This document shows positions 8,985 to 22,140 of a DNA stretch of 64,000 bases, in pieces. The translations under genes were made by a program, and so were the position numbers. The DNA lies in the NCBI GenBank assembly GCA_015680685.1, contig MNCI01036132.1:44157-108156 (forward strand). The letters are read 5' to 3'. A model generated the notes under the pieces. That model was not told the DNA's origin. It saw nothing but the letters and a program-made list of their open reading frames with translations, and did not search any database. Origin of the DNA: Gnetum montanum (Eukaryota; Streptophyta; Gnetopsida; Gnetales; Gnetaceae). Position 1 is the first letter of the stretch; every line of letters starts with the position of its first letter.

Positions 8985-10260
8985 TTATGTGTTGAGTAAC
9001 TGCTTTTTGTTTAGGATCTTAGGTTTGTAGATTAACATGGCCCTAGAAGGAAAAGTTTCAAAAATAATATAAGAACCTTTCCATAGTTTTTGGAACTTGG
9101 TTTGTTGTGGCACATGTGTGGGGTTCCAGTAGAGGACCTTATCTCCTAGTTGAATTTTGACTTTCCTAATTCTAAGGTCATGACATTTTTTGTTAAATGC
9201 CTTGTGTAACTCATTAGATGACAAGGCCACCAATCATTTTTCATCTAGAAAATTGAGATTTACTAATCTTTCTTTTTTTCTAGAATTAAGTTAAGCTCAA
9301 GGTCACAAGTTGTTGAAAGTGTACAAAGCTTGGATTAAATAGGAAGAGTTGGCAATTTTTTATACACTAGCTCATAGGGAGAGTAGGGAGGCCCAAAGGG
9401 AATTTTTGAGTTCCATGCTCTAATCCCTCATATATCTGCTAACTATTTTCATTAAGATCTTAGTGATTTCCCTATTTGTAACCTTAGCTTGACCATTGTC
9501 TTAGGGATGATAAATTGTTGTTAATTTTTTCTCAACCCCCAAGCATTGCATGAGCTTCTGAAAGGTAGTGCCTATAATGTGGGTTCCATTATCAAAAATT
9601 AATGCATGTGGCACATCAAACCTATTTACAACATTCTATTGTACAAACTTAGTAGTAGAATATGTGCACTAAGTGATGACTACTACTTCTATCCATTTTG
9701 TATAATAGTCAAAAATGCCTATGATGTATGTATTTTCATTTGAGATGGGCATGATGGGATCCATGATGTTAATGCCCCAGATGTCGAAGGATTCCAATGG
9801 TTGAATTTATTGTTGAGGTTCCTCCATTCAAGTGGTCATTCCATCATTACATTGGCAATGCTTACAAGAGCTGAAAAATTGGTGAGCATCCCTAAAAAGT
9901 GTTGGCTAGTAATATCTTTCCATTAGGATCTTAATGGTTATGTGTCTCCTTGCATAGTGGCTTCCACAAAGACACTCATGAGGGTCTTGGAGAACATGTA
10001 GTTGATCAGCATCAGGGACACACCATTAAACCAAGGCATCAATGCATACCTTGTAGAGGTGCTGATTAATCTCCATGAAGTGTTTCATGTGGTGAAGAAA
10101 TTTTTGTTTCTTCCTACTATCCAACTCTTTTGGAATCTCTTGAGTAAGAAGATTAGGTGATAATGCCATTGCACCATTTAGGATTAGTCGGTAATTTTTT
10201 AGTTATAGCCTTGGCAAAGATAAGTTCATCATGAAATTGATCAGATAGTGGGATTTCCTC
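8985..10260 (-). pseudogene. Integrase of element 1 (degraded)
   Basis: The C-terminal end at 8985-9233 is the best preserved: LGDKVLYWNPTHVP and FQKLWKGSY are the typical plant Ty3 integrase C-terminal motif. Upstream (9240-10100, minus strand) are recognisable pieces: the zinc-binding part with CxxC in SSCKHCQ, DYYTKWIEV, and the catalytic IFDNGTHI. They are separated by several stops. Integrase would join element cDNA to the chromosome; this copy cannot. Confidence 0.8.
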
Positions 10261-11563
10261 CTCTTTGTTGTCCCATCGTAATTGAGATAAGTGGTCAGTG
10301 ATCAAATTCTTAGTTCCCTTTCAATGTACCATAATAATATTAAATTTTTGCAAGATCATTAGCCACCATATGACACAAGGGCTCACTTTTGGCTTATTCA
10401 TTAGGAAGAAAATTACATTGTGGTCTGTATGCATGAACACCTTGTATCCAAGTAGATAGTGCTTGAACTTCTCTAAAGCGTACATCACCACCATAAGTCC
10501 TTTCTTCATTGTGGTGTAATTTATCAGCGTGTCCATAATGCTTTGACTTTCATAATGGATGTAATATATATGCTTCTTATTGTCCAATTGCGTAAGCACA
10601 ACCCCCAAGGCATAATTTGATGCATCCATCATAACATGAAATGGTTTGGACTTGTTTAGTGCTTGTAGAATTAGAGTTTCTACAAGTTTCTCCTTCAACT
10701 ATTGGAATGCATTTTCACATTCCTTGGTCTAAACAAATGAAGCATATTTCTTTATTCGCTTGACCAATACTTTTTCCATCATAATGAAATTCTCTATGAA
10801 TCTTTAGTAGTAACCAGTGTCTCCAAGAAATGACTAGACATCTTTTACAATTTCTAGTTGATAGGTAATTCCTTAAATGATCCTAATTTTTCATGGTTGA
10901 ACTAAATTCTTGCTTGTTCTATTTTGTGTGCCAACACAATGCCCTCCTAGACCATTAGATGGCTCTTTTGCCAATTGAGCTAGAGATTGGTCTTCATACC
11001 TCTTTTAAGCACTTGCTCAAGATGGTCTAGGGCTTACTCAAATGTATCTTCATAGGTGGAGAAGTCATCCATGAAGACTTCCACTTGGCTACTGATCTAT
11101 TGCTAAAAAATACTTAAGACAAGGCATTGGAATAAGGTAGGGGCATTACATAGGTTGGAAGGCATCTTTTGATATGCAAAAGTTCCCCATAAACTCATGA
11201 ATTTTTTTTAGCTTGATCCTTTGGCATGATTTGGATTTGGTTATAGCCACTATAACCATTTAGAAAACTATAATAGCATTACCTAGAAATGATGTCCAAC
11301 ACCTAATACACAAATGACAATGGAAAGTGATCTTTGAATGTTGCCATATTCAACAACTAGAAGTTGATGTAGAACCATCACTTGCCATCTTTCTTTGGCA
11401 CAATCATGAAAGGGATAACCCACTCACTATCTATAATAGGATAGATAAGCCCCACCTTGAGGAGTTGTTCAATTTCCTCTTTGATGATCTTCTTTAGTTT
11501 GGGTTTCAACCATTGCTGCAGCTATCTCCATGGCTTCATGGTCATATCAGTGTAGATATAATG
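10261..11563 (-). pseudogene. Reverse transcriptase and RNase H of element 1 (degraded)
   Basis: RNase H is open at 10321-10698: FHVMMDASNYALGVVL, then NYTTMKKGL, YALEKFKHYLLG and HTDHNVI match the Ty3 RNase H core, including the first Asp. The polymerase lies at about 10700-11560. VEVFMDDFSTY encodes the catalytic MDD box at 11064-11072, and EGIVLAHKIEQ is the usual post-catalytic motif. Frame breaks and stops separate the blocks. The order RT then RNase H then integrase is normal for Ty3. Confidence 0.85.
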
Positions 11564-12420
11564 CTAGCATATCCTAGGATTAATCCCTGTGAGTTTGAAA
11601 TATGACCAAGAAAAGGTTGTTGGCCATCTATTAACCACATTCACTAGCATCTCCTTTTGTTTAGAAGAAATATTTGCATTGATTATTACAAGCTTTCCAT
11701 TTTTCAAGAATACATATTCCATGCTAGTAGTTAGAGTTTTCAACTTAGGGGGTTCTTGTTTAAAATTTTTACAAATTTTCAACTCTCCCCAATTAGTATC
11801 ATCAATTTTTTCAATGGAGAGTTGGCAATGAACTTGCTTTAGTTCATCCATGCCTTTCACATAGTCACATGTTAGGCTCTTAGTAGGTTCTTCCAAAGCA
11901 TGCTACTTTCACAATTAGCTATTAGCCACTAGGTGTCTTCTTGCTTTATGGCTGCTATGTATAGGAACTTTTTAATTTTAGATATATCATCAAATTGACT
12001 ACATCCTTTGATAGATACACTTTTAACAACCCATATTTTCTACACATAGTTGTACCTTGTATAATTTTTCTAAATGCATTTTCTTTAGAGATTTCAAGGG
12101 AAAGATCTTGGATCCCTAATTGTGCATTAATAGTGCTCAAACAAGCTCTTTCCATGATGATTGGGAAGTATTCCTTGCAATTTTCCACTCAGAGCACCAA
12201 GAAATCATCTAGGTAGGATTATCCACAAATGGTGGTCATAATGTCCTCCACCAATCCTAAGGGAATAGTGATAGATTAATCAACCAACTTAAGATGGATG
12301 CTACTCTTCTTGAGTAGAGGTAGGTTCTAGGCTTAATACATCTCATGGAAAATTAGATTAACACTAGAACCTAAATCTAGAAGAGCCTTGAACTTCTAGG
12401 ATCAGATAGTTTCCTAGGAA
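11564..12420 (-). pseudogene. Aspartic protease region of element 1 (degraded)
   Basis: Near 12363-12390 the minus strand encodes FKALLDLGSSVNLI, the plant Ty3 protease active site in DLG(A/S)S form. About 60 residues on is PIIMERACLSTINAQLGI, matching the usual PIILGRPFLAT-type flap motif but mutated. 11564-11896 is an open piece of the protease-to-RT linker ending near a potential RT start. Several stops interrupt the frame. Confidence 0.72.
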
Positions 12421-12639
12421 GACGGCGAGCTTTTATCCGAATGATTACCATATGAGTTAACATGATGATATGCACTTTAGGAGGTGTTTGGTTTGAAAGG
12501 TACTTGAATGATTAGATGTAGAGGGAGGTGGAGAACTAGGATTACTAGCTGTAGGTGTATGTGAGGGTTTAGTTGTACTATTGGCTCAAAAGAAAGGTCT
12601 TTTGCATGATCTAGTTTTGGAACTGCTGAAGAGCCAACT

Positions 12640-14470
12640 ATAAGTTAATAGCCCTCGTTACATTGCATTGTTCTAGCTAAGGTAGATTTTCTCCCTACAT
12701 TGATGGAGTAGGTGGTAACTGAGTTGAGAGTGGAGGGACATATGAAAAAGGGTGAGAAGGATGATAAGGATATGGGATTTTTTTTTTGATAGATGGAGAA
12801 TGAGTTTTGTAATACTCTAGAGGGTAGTAGTGATGTTGGAAGGTGGCATGATTGGAAGAGCCACATGGAGAAATGGATTTTTGAACATAGTACCCATATA
12901 AATTTGGTTGTTGATAAGGGTACTATTGCCTTGGTGGTGGCATTCCTCATGACTGCGGGTGTTGCCATTGCTAGTACTACTCATATGATTATGGTAGAGC
13001 TCCACTTGGATTGTAGGTTTGTTATTGGTGGAACTACCTAGGATTGCCTTGAGGATAAGATAATCTTCTAGGTGACTCCCTCCTTGATAATCTAGGATTC
13101 AATGTGTACACCCTAGATTCTTACAAGTATGACACAATGGGGAAACATCCCCTGGTATGTTCATAATGGTAGATGTTACATCCACCATCATCATCTAATT
13201 CAGTCTCCACAACCTCTTCTACTATAGTAGCTTTGTCCTTGTCCCTTTGGTAGGCACATACAGCTTCTTTCCACCTCCTGTGATGATGATCAATACTCTA
13301 CTCTCTTGATTCTTCTATGAATTTAAGAGTAGTTTGGAGTTTTTCACTCAATGAATCCCACATTTTATTCACCTTGGCTAAAATTTTAGACATAGATTTT
13401 TGGATCGGAAATGTCTTTCTATTCACCACCTCATCAAGTTGTGACTCTTCCTCAATATCACAAAAATGAACTTCCTTCTTTTTGATGAAAGGATTCCTAT
13501 TATATTCTTCTACACTTTTTTTATTTTCTTAGCTCTCCTTCTTATTTTGATACCTACTTTATCAACCTTTTGATTTGATGGACTCTTAATTTTGATAGTC
13601 TCCCTTGGGTTAAAAGTACATCTCATTTCTAATTTGAGTCCATCTATGATGTGGCAAAGTTGTTCCCACTAAGAATAACCATGGCCAGGGCATTAGTGTA
13701 TGAGATAACAGTATCTAGCCATGGTGGTGTTTAAGGGTTCATGTATTCCTTGCTTCCATCCTTGGGTCTACCTTCTTAGATCAGACACTAAAGAATACAT
13801 TTGATATTTATCATTGAACAACTCTAACATTGTATTCCACCTACAAATGGATTTTGGTTTCAAGGATTGATACCAGCTTTTTGCTTCCTTGATGAGTGTC
13901 CTAGAAAATACCTTTAATTTTTGCTAATCATTTTCAATATTTTGTAAGGCATAAGCATTGTGAAAAGCTTGAAGATCCATTTTGGGATCATATTTATATC
14001 CCCCCTCAGATCTGGGGATATTGTTCATGTGAAGTCTCTTAATCTACTTATCTTTCACATGTCTAGTTGGAATTTTTATTGCCTTTACAATATTTAGAAT
14101 GTTTCAAATCATAAGTAAAGGCTCATCACCACCATTATTTCAATGACACCTATGATGTCCTTTGCTACCCCTTCATTCATGGTGGGCCCGATGATCATTA
14201 TTGTCCCATTGTTCACCTTCATCATGGTTGTCCTTCCTACAGTGTTTGTTAGAATTAGAAGAGGAAGAAGAATATGTAGATGAAGAGGGTGAAGAAGGAG
14301 GAGGTTTGCCATCACCATGATGTCTGCCACCTCCACTACGCTTGTCATGATCACATCCATTAGCTTTCTTGTCATCTTGATGCTTGCCTAAGCCCTTGCT
14401 TTGACTCCCACTTTTGCCTAAACCTAGATTGTTAGTAGTTAATTGTAGATTTAGGTTCAAGCCCCCATCA
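12640..14470 (-). pseudogene. Gag of element 1 (degraded)
   Basis: Fragments align in order with the Gag of the element at 24315-31087. The His/Gly/Ser-rich segment is at 14173-14460, a gag core near 13600-13760, and a decayed knuckle near 13130-13170 reading CNIYHYEHTRGC (second Cys changed to Tyr). A Pro/Tyr/Gln-rich C-terminal part near 12650-12990 follows. Many stops. The opposite-strand ORFs here are mirror images of the low-complexity Pro-rich part. Confidence 0.62.
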
Positions 14471-14540
14471 CCAATATCAAGGGGTGGAGAGTCTTAATGT
14501 TGAGAACCCCCAGAGGGAGGATCGTCATTATTATTTTGGT

Positions 14541-15117
14541 TTCACTTTCCATACACATCCTGAACATGTATAACGCTACTAGGCTACCAAACATTAAGCA
14601 TCATTATGATTACCAAGCATCATGTGCATGCTCAAAGTGATCGTGCTTATGTGCTTAATTAATTGCTATTTAGCCTAGCTAACCTAAATTTGCTTAGTTT
14701 AGCTTAATTACTTGAAAGCATTAAATAAAATTGCATAAAATATTAAATGCATAAATAAAATATTTAATCTAACCAAAGTGTTGCAAGGTTTATCAGAAAG
14801 CTCATCTTTATTACTGCATACATTGCCATGCTCAAGTATAATAGTGCTCAAATAAAGATTTGTACACTCAATGACTCCTACTTTAGGCACTTGGGAAAAT
14901 ATTCTAACTTTGGGGAAGAAAAACTATAAGAGCTTTGCTATGCTATGATAAAAATTATGCTTAAATTGTGTGTCCAAGTGCTATATTTATAGGCTAGCAC
15001 ACATCCTGTGACATCTGATATCTAATATCACCTCTAAGCCTCTAATATCAAGTATCTAATATCAGGGCTCCGATATCAGATATTCAATATTGGAGCTAGA
15101 CAAAATATAGTTCATCA
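14541..15117 (-). repeat. Partial 5' LTR of element 1
   Basis: Collinear with the inner and right parts of the LTRs at 24315-25118 and 30175-31087. Shared in order are a CATACACATC block, GATTACCAAGC, an ATAAATAAAA stretch, TATTTATAG, and a tail rich in GATATC/AATATC ending in TTCATCA at 15117. The first part of the LTR and the primer site are absent, so gag abuts mid-LTR through a deletion. The right edge is set by analogy with CCCATCA at 31087. Confidence 0.6.
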
Positions 15118-15610
15118 TAGGTTCATGGTGTAAAGATCGCTAAACCAAATGACATTTTGAATTAGTAAGAATATGAATCTATAGACTTGATTCATAGTTA
15201 TCATACAATCACTAATCAAAACTAAAGGAAAGCCCTTGATCAAGATATTAATCCATCAAACCCAAGCATCTATCTACTAGCAAAAGCAATCAATATCAAT
15301 GATAAACTAAAGTTTTTCTCTATATGTTGACAAAGGAACTAAAGTAGACAATGATTGATATTTTCTTGATTTATCTCTTTCTCAAATGTAGGAGTAGTAA
15401 TCATAGTGACACGTTTGGCTTGAAAATCTACCATTGGCTCCTTTGTTCAATCAAGAACAAGGTTAGTTATTGGTACTAGGTTACTAGGCCAAACATTCGC
15501 CTTCCTAGCATGACCACATCCACTTTTGGGACCTACCATTATTGGTCCTAGAAATGTACAGGGGAAAATTAGTAGGGTAAAATGTGGATCAATGATCTTG
15601 TAGAAGTTAA
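15118..15610. other. Spacer without recognisable features
   Basis: AT-rich sequence between two retroelement remnants. I see no coding signal, RNA gene or clear repeat. Confidence 0.5.
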
Positions 15611-17506
15611 TGATAAAAAATAAATAAGATTTTATTTTACAATAGGGTGTTAAGAACTTTATTAAACCCAAAATTAAGTCTAGAGTTGGATCATCACCTA
15701 AACATATAATACTAGATAAAATTATTATAACTCCATTATTTCTATGAATTTATACTAATTCTAGATCCCTAAAAAAACTAATATCTTTACCTATTCTCTA
15801 TTAAAAATTTAGGGAGACATTTATTAGAAGTATAGAGTTACAAAACCATGAATCTAGGCTTGGAGAATCAAGCTAAAACAAAAAAAGAAAAGAAAAAGTA
15901 GTTGATAGAAAATAAATCATAATTATATGATAAAGATGTATTTTCTCATGATTTTAAAATGGTTTGAAATATAGAAAATAAAGATATCTATAGGTAAATA
16001 TTAAGAGAAAGATTTGTATGGTCTAGAAGATATGGTATTTTTAGTGTGTGCTATGAAAAATAATGAAATTATGGACATTATAGAATGAAAAATTAATAAC
16101 TTCATCAAAATACATGAAATATAGCCTCATAAAACTACATCATACAAATTCTTACAATTTTAGATAGGTCTAAAAGAACAACACATAAGAAAAACTATAC
16201 TATGGCTTTTAAATGATATTTTTTTAAAACATTGGTATAACTTTTCAAGAGAATTTTAGAAACCTATATCAAGAATCTTGACTCAAATGTATGTAAAAGT
16301 TACAAATTATTTTCTTTGTATTATCTATTCTTCTAATGAATAACTTTAGAAACCCTAGTTTCATGAAGAGAAATCATTAAAAAAATAGAAACATCATACC
16401 AAGAAATTATATAGATCAACATAATAATTGTATAAAGTTCATAAAAAATGAAAATATCTAGATCTACTTTAAAATTAATTTGCAAATCCCATCCCATAGA
16501 ATTAATGGTAAAATCCTTACGAAACCCATGCCCAAAATCAATGGAAATTGCAATACACTTAATTACAAATTATCCATAAAAAAATAATCTATCCAAACAA
16601 CATTCTTTTCATTCCAAACAAAACCCATGAATTCAAAAATAGCATTAGAATCATAGAATAAAAATATATAATATTGATCCCATGGATGGGCACAAAACTT
16701 GTAATTGTAAATTAGGTAGAAGCCAAGATAACTTGACCATGAATCTAAATGATGAAAAATTAAATGAGAGGAGAGTGGAATACAAAGATTCAAGTAATTT
16801 GTACAAATACTTCATAATGCATGCACTATGCCCACTCCAACCTCCCATAACACTAAATCATCAAAGTGTATGGAAGAATTAAACCATGAAAACTTTAATG
16901 AAGATTACCTAGAAAATCAAGGAATGGAAGTAAAACTCCAATTGCCCAAACTAACACATAACTAAAAAAATAATTCCTAGAAATCTTTATCATCACTAAA
17001 CGTAACTACCTCATCCACTCACATAACTTCCACATATTCCATAACAATAAAAGGAAAAAATACAGTAAAATCCATCATACTAAAAAAAAATATATTTAAA
17101 CCTCCTCTTATAAAAAATAAAATAAAACTAATTTAACAAATACATACATAAACATACATGCATATACATAAAATTATAAAACCACATAACTACTAAGGCT
17201 ACAATGTGCACTCAAGAAAGATAATTAAAAAAACCATCAATCACATGCTATGTCATGCTCTCAACCAATCCTCATGAGATCATTCTACATTCAACAATAG
17301 GATTAGGGAACATTGCTATATGGTTATATATATATAATTAAATATTTAAAGATACATAATAACATCCATGCATCTAAGTGTCTTAAAGCTCAACATCATT
17401 ATAAAGTCTAAAGAAAAAACCATAAAAATATACCAAACCAAAACAAACATAGAGTACACTACAAATATCATATATACCGAAGACACTAAAAATATGGGTT
17501 GTTACA
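15611..17506 (-). repeat. 3' LTR of a second minus-strand LTR element (element D)
   Basis: The plus strand starts TGAT at 15611 and ends GGGTTGTTACA at 17506. On the minus strand the LTR therefore begins TGTAACAACCC, a start common in plant chromoviruses such as Tekay/Del types, and it directly follows a polypurine tract. Positions 15611-16630 match 18322-19440 at roughly 80-85 percent by eye, in direct orientation. No protein is encoded. Confidence 0.62.
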
Positions 17507-17521
17507 TCCTCCTCCTCTTAA
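17507..17521 (-). other. Polypurine tract of element D
   Basis: The minus strand reads TAAGAGGAGGAGGA immediately before the LTR start TGTAACAACC. This is the classic plus-strand primer position in LTR retrotransposons. Confidence 0.68.
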
Positions 17522-18321
17522 GAATATTCTTCCTAGGAGATCTTAGGATGGGAGGAATGTAAATTATATTCAAGCTCTCAAGTAGACTATTAGGAATCAT
17601 GACATCTCTACAAGATTTTCACAATGGAAACAATCCTACTATGTAACTAATGGTTCATCTAGTTCACAATCATAATGGAATGCTCCATATATGAGGCTTC
17701 ATATTGAAGCTATAGCTCAGACCAATCAACAACATGAATAAGCTCTAGTTTAATTCCTCCTTAAATCATCTCTAGGGATTTCATATTCAATTGACCATAC
17801 AAACTTAATGCTAGCTCCATCATCCAAACAACCAACAAACATACAACCATGGCAAATCAAACTTATTGTGGAGGCAATAACTAAAATAAAAGAATCCATC
17901 TCATCAAACAGATTCATCAAACCAAGGAATCCTCCCAAGGATACCAATCCAAAGCATAACATAACACCATCTAATCCAAACTAATCTCAAGGAATTTCAT
18001 CCTTAAATAAAGAATTCAAAATATTATCCAAAGAGATCTCACAAATCCCAAAAAATAACTAGGAGGTCAAAGGCAAGATAAAGATATTAATTAATTTTTA
18101 TAGAAGACCAGAACCAACCAAGGTTTAATCCAAGAAATACCCATTCAATCCAAGGAAATATCAAACATTTGAATACCCAAAGTGAACATAATCAATTTAA
18201 TCAAACATGATAACAAGTCTAATTTCACAAATTGAGCATAACTAAGTCACAAGTGAATCCAACCAAGAACCAATAACAAAAGAGGAAAAAACATAGTAAT
18301 ACTAAGATACTATTTAAAGCA
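17522..18321 (-). other. Short internal region of element D
   Basis: About 800 bases between the polypurine tract and the next LTR copy. There is no recognisable gag or pol, only an uninformative minus-strand ORF of 70 codons (17750-17962). The interior of a full element would be several kb, so this is an internally deleted or non-autonomous copy. Confidence 0.45.
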
Positions 18322-19440
18322 TGATCATAATTAACTAAGATTTTATTTTATAATAGGATGTCAAGAACTCTGTTAAATCCAAAATCAAGTCTAGAGTTGG
18401 ATGGTTGCCTAAAAATATAATAGTACATAAATTATTATAACTCCATAATTCCTATGAATTTTATAATGATTCCAAATCCCTAAAATACTAATTTCTATAC
18501 CTATTCTTTGTTAAAAACTTAGAGAGGAATTTATCAAAAGTATAGAGTTATTGGGCCATGAATCTAGGCTTATAGAATCAAGCTAAAACAAAAATGGAAA
18601 AAGTAGCTGATAGAAAATAAACCATAACTCTATGATGGAAATGTATTTTTCCACAATTCCAAAATAGTTTCAAAGATAGAAAAGAATACTATCTACAGTA
18701 AACTTTAGGAGAATGATATGTACGGTCTAGGAGATATGAGCTTTTTATTATGTGCCATCAAAAATGGTAAAATTATGAATAATGTAAAAATAAAAAATAA
18801 TAACTTCATCAAAACACAGTGTTTTTAATTGATTCAAAACGGATATGGATTGTAAGACATATAAATACATTAAAGTAAAATTTCAGAATTTTATCCTTAA
18901 CCATACTTATATATGGCCTCAGAAAACCACGTCATCAAAATTCCTATAATTTTAGATAGGTCCAAAAGAATAACATATAACACAAAATATACTAGTCTTT
19001 TAAGATGATTCTCTTTTCTCTTTTAAATTGTATAACTTTTCAAGAGGATTTCAAAAACCTATTGCAAGAATATTGATTTGAATGTATGTAAAATATATAG
19101 ATATCTTTTTAGCATTATCTATTTGCTAACAAAAATCTCTAGAAACCCTAGATCCATGAAGAAAAATCATTTAGAAAAAAAACTTGAAACAACAAAATAA
19201 GAAAATGTATGGATTAACATAACAATTATATAAAGTTAATAAGAAATATATTAAAATCTCTAGATCTTCCTTAAAATTAATTTGCAAAATCCATTCCATA
19301 GGATTATTGGGAAAATCCTCACAAAATCCATATCCAAAATCAGTGAAAATAATAATACAATTAAATAAAAATTATGCATACAAAATCTATTGAAACAGAA
19401 TTCTATCCATTTAAAACAAAATTCTATACAAAGTCTACTG
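18322..19440 (-). repeat. 5' LTR of element D (partial)
   Basis: Direct repeat of 15611-16630 starting at TGATCA (18322). The match fades near 19440, and the remaining roughly 900 bases of LTR seen in the other copy are missing, replaced by a Tat-element fragment. The bases just left of 18322 are too altered to recognise a primer site with confidence. Confidence 0.58.
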
Positions 19441-19449
19441 AGGCCATAA

Positions 19450-19680
19450 TGAAGAACACAAAGTAGATATGATGAATTTTGAGTTATGTAGAAGTTGCAT
19501 GAGATCAACTAATGATAATAAGATTAACTATGCATAACAAGGTCAAAATAAGTCAAAATAGCATGAAACAAGGTCAAACCAGCCAAGGTGAAAAATGTGT
19601 AATAAAAAAGGCAAATATTGGTTAAAAAGTGTTAGATTTTGCCATTTTTAGATCATAGCAGGTGATAGTAAGAAACTACA
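19450..19680 (-). mobile_element. Fragment of Tat-element intron region, inverted relative to element A
   Basis: The reverse complement of this stretch matches 39500-39670 closely. Shared pieces include TTTTATTACACATTTTTCACC, CCTTGTTTCATG, TTATTTTGA and GTTATGCAT in order. That region lies between protease and RT of element A, so this is a minus-strand Tat remnant. It runs directly into the minisatellite on its right, as the matching region of element B does at 58380. Confidence 0.68.
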
Positions 19681-19699
19681 ATGCTAACAAGTGAGTTTG

Positions 19700-22140
19700 G
19701 ACACTTATAGAGGCTATTTAAAGGTTTTTTTAGGTCAAAAATAAGGTTTTTTTGGGCACCCATACTAGAGTCATGTTGGCCAGGGTGGGTGAGGTGATCC
19801 TCAGTGTGGGTAAGATGTTCATGTTGTTTCCTAGATTGGTCAATTTTGAACTCTTGAGAGGCTTTATAGTTAGTGAAATGTGTTGGGGAAGAATTTTGAT
19901 CAATTTTAGTGTCAATTTGAACCTCTAGAAGTCACAAATGATACCTAGAACTGTCACCCATGTTGGAGCAATGCTAGATAGCATGATCCCAACATGGCTA
20001 AAAAAAACTTAAATTTATAGCATCCAAAGGATCAAAATTGATGTTCTATGGACTTCTCAAGGTAGCATAGGGTCACAATGGTCAAAATTGATCATTTTGA
20101 ATGTCATAATTTGCAATAAAGTAGGCTTTAAGATCTTATCTCCTAGAGCCACATTGGACAATGTGGATGAGGGGGCTTTAGTGTGGATAGCACAAAATTG
20201 GTGATTTTAGGACCAAAATAGATCAAATTGCAGTCGAATCTAGGGTTTTGTGATTGTATGCTTTCATAGTCAAGTTTTGAGATCATGTGATGGGTGTTAT
20301 GCTAGTAAAACCTTGTTGGGGATCTTACCCATGCTGAGGCCATGCTTGCTAGCATGGCTCTAGTGCCCCTTAGCATGGATACATTTGCTTTTTGGTTCTT
20401 GGTTTGTTTTAGAGGAAAGTTAACTAAGTTTTCAAGTCTCTAAGATTTATAGTATTAATGTTTGAGGTTTAGGCTTTTAACTATCCATGTTTGATGATTA
20501 TTTAAGCTTTGGTATGGTCATGCTGGGTAGCATTGCTCTAGTGTGGGTGAGGGGGTATGGTGGATTTTAATGATTGCAATAAGGCTAAATTACTATTATT
20601 TTAAGGTCTTGGGATCCTTGGCTCTATTTGGATAATTTTTAGGCTTCTTGATGTTTGAAGTTCTCCTAAAACAAGTAAAAAAACTTAACCATGTTAGAAC
20701 CACACTAGCCAGCTTGGCTCTGGCCTTCCCCAATGTGACTACATTGAAGTAATAACTTCTAGTGGTTTTTGGAATTGAATTGACTACATACTTAAGCTCC
20801 TAGGGTTTCATATGTTGATTTCTATGATTTGGCATCAAAATTAACAACTTTGAAGCCTCTTTGATATTTTTTTTTGTAGTCATTCCTCCTTCGGCCATGT
20901 TGGCTAGCATGGTTCTAACGTGGGTGGAGGGGGATGATAGCTTTTTGCCTCTTTTGTCTTATTTTTTGGCATTTGAAGCTTCAAAAGGGTTCTAGGGTCA
21001 AATTAGTGTAATTTGAGGTCAATGTGATGCATTTTTAAGCTTCCCATGATTTTTTTTCATGGTACCAATGTTGGACCCACACTGGCTAGCATGGGTGAAG
21101 CCTTCCTTAGCATGAATTGATGGTGTTTGGTTAATTTTGACTATGTTTCTCCTGATTGGTGATAGTTGGAGACTTTGGATAGGTTTTAAGGTCATAGTGG
21201 TGAGTGTTTAGGCTATTTTAGTGCATTAATGACTTTTTATAAGGCATCCCTAGGGCACCTACACTAGATCAAGACTAGCCAACATGGGTGAGGGCTTCCT
21301 TAGCATGGGGAAGATGTTTGACATGAAATCTAACTTATTTTTATTTAATTTTTTGTTATCAAGAACTCTGGGGAGGTGTTAAGGCCATGATGTATTGATT
21401 GGGAGGTTAATTTGGATATTTTATAGTCACACCCCACCCAACCACACTGGGGCCACATTGGCCAACATGGATGGGATGCTCCCTAGCATGGCTCCACTAA
21501 AATCCATGGTTTTTGCCACTTTTGATCAGCTTTAATTAGGTTTAAAAGTTACTAGAGGCCTTATTGAGGTTTCTAGGCTAAGTTAGCTTATTTTGGGATG
21601 AACTATGGTTTATTTTATGCCTATTGATGTTGCCCCCCCTTAAGAAATGCTAGCCAGCATGGATAGACCCTTTCTTAGTGTTGTTGCCCAAAATGAAAAG
21701 TGGCATGATGGGTTCTAGTCTCTCTCAAGGGTGTTTGTCATTATTGACAACCAAATACTAAATTTGGCATGAGGTGCTTGGTTTTTCTTATTTTGAGCAT
21801 GGGATGCCTGAACCTATGCTTCATCCATACTATCTAGTGTGGTGAGGTGGGGGGATGGGTTTCAAGTTACAAAATGCTTTCATGGGCTTTAAGGAGGTTA
21901 AAACCTAGGGTAGATGGATTTTTAGGCCATAAAACTCCATTTCTTGGGAGGTGCCTAGTGGGGCCCATCCAAATTCAATGTTTGATTTTGGTTTTGAAAC
22001 TCCCATCATCGCAAGTTGCAAAATTTTTGTTTTTTTGAACTATCAATGCACCATGAATTTAGTGCATGAATTTGGAAATGGAGATTTAGAATGGGATGCC
22101 TACATTAAAGATTGGATTTTATTTTTATTTTTATAAAAAA
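19700..22140. repeat. Diverged minisatellite with AGCATGG/CATGTTGG units
   Basis: Roughly ten loosely repeated blocks of about 200-300 bases. Each has a GC-richer core such as CATGCTGGGTAGCATTGCTC, then GTGTGGGTGAGGGGG or a CCTTAGCATGG variant, separated by AT-rich text with words like TTTTAAGGTC and GTTTCTAGG. Cores can be seen near 19770, 19960, 20150, 20320, 20520, 20700, 20900, 21080, 21270, 21450, 21650 and 21830. The same family fills 58381-60480, and a tail end lies at 46071-46700. No coding signal. Confidence 0.65.

Larger units (their letters stand above)
7670..15117 (-). mobile_element. Decayed Ty3-type LTR retrotransposon (minus strand, element 1)
   Basis: From right to left: partial LTR, gag, protease, RT, RNase H, integrase, 3' non-coding. 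RNase H is followed directly by integrase with no second RNase H. The protease reads DLGSS and the RT reads FMDDF, which fit non-chromovirus (Athila-like) plant elements; this lineage call is inference. Every coding domain has several stops or frameshifts. The left part, including the 3' LTR, is missing because the viral integrant sits at 7669 and the rest is outside the window. Confidence 0.85.

Noticed and set aside
12645-13041. Overlapping ORFs on both strands near the element 1 gag end
   Set aside because: These are mirror frames of a low-complexity Pro/Tyr-rich part of Gag, with no independent support.
14173-14460. Independent His/Ser-rich protein gene
   Set aside because: It lies in the Gag position of element 1 with degraded flanking frames and is better explained as part of Gag.
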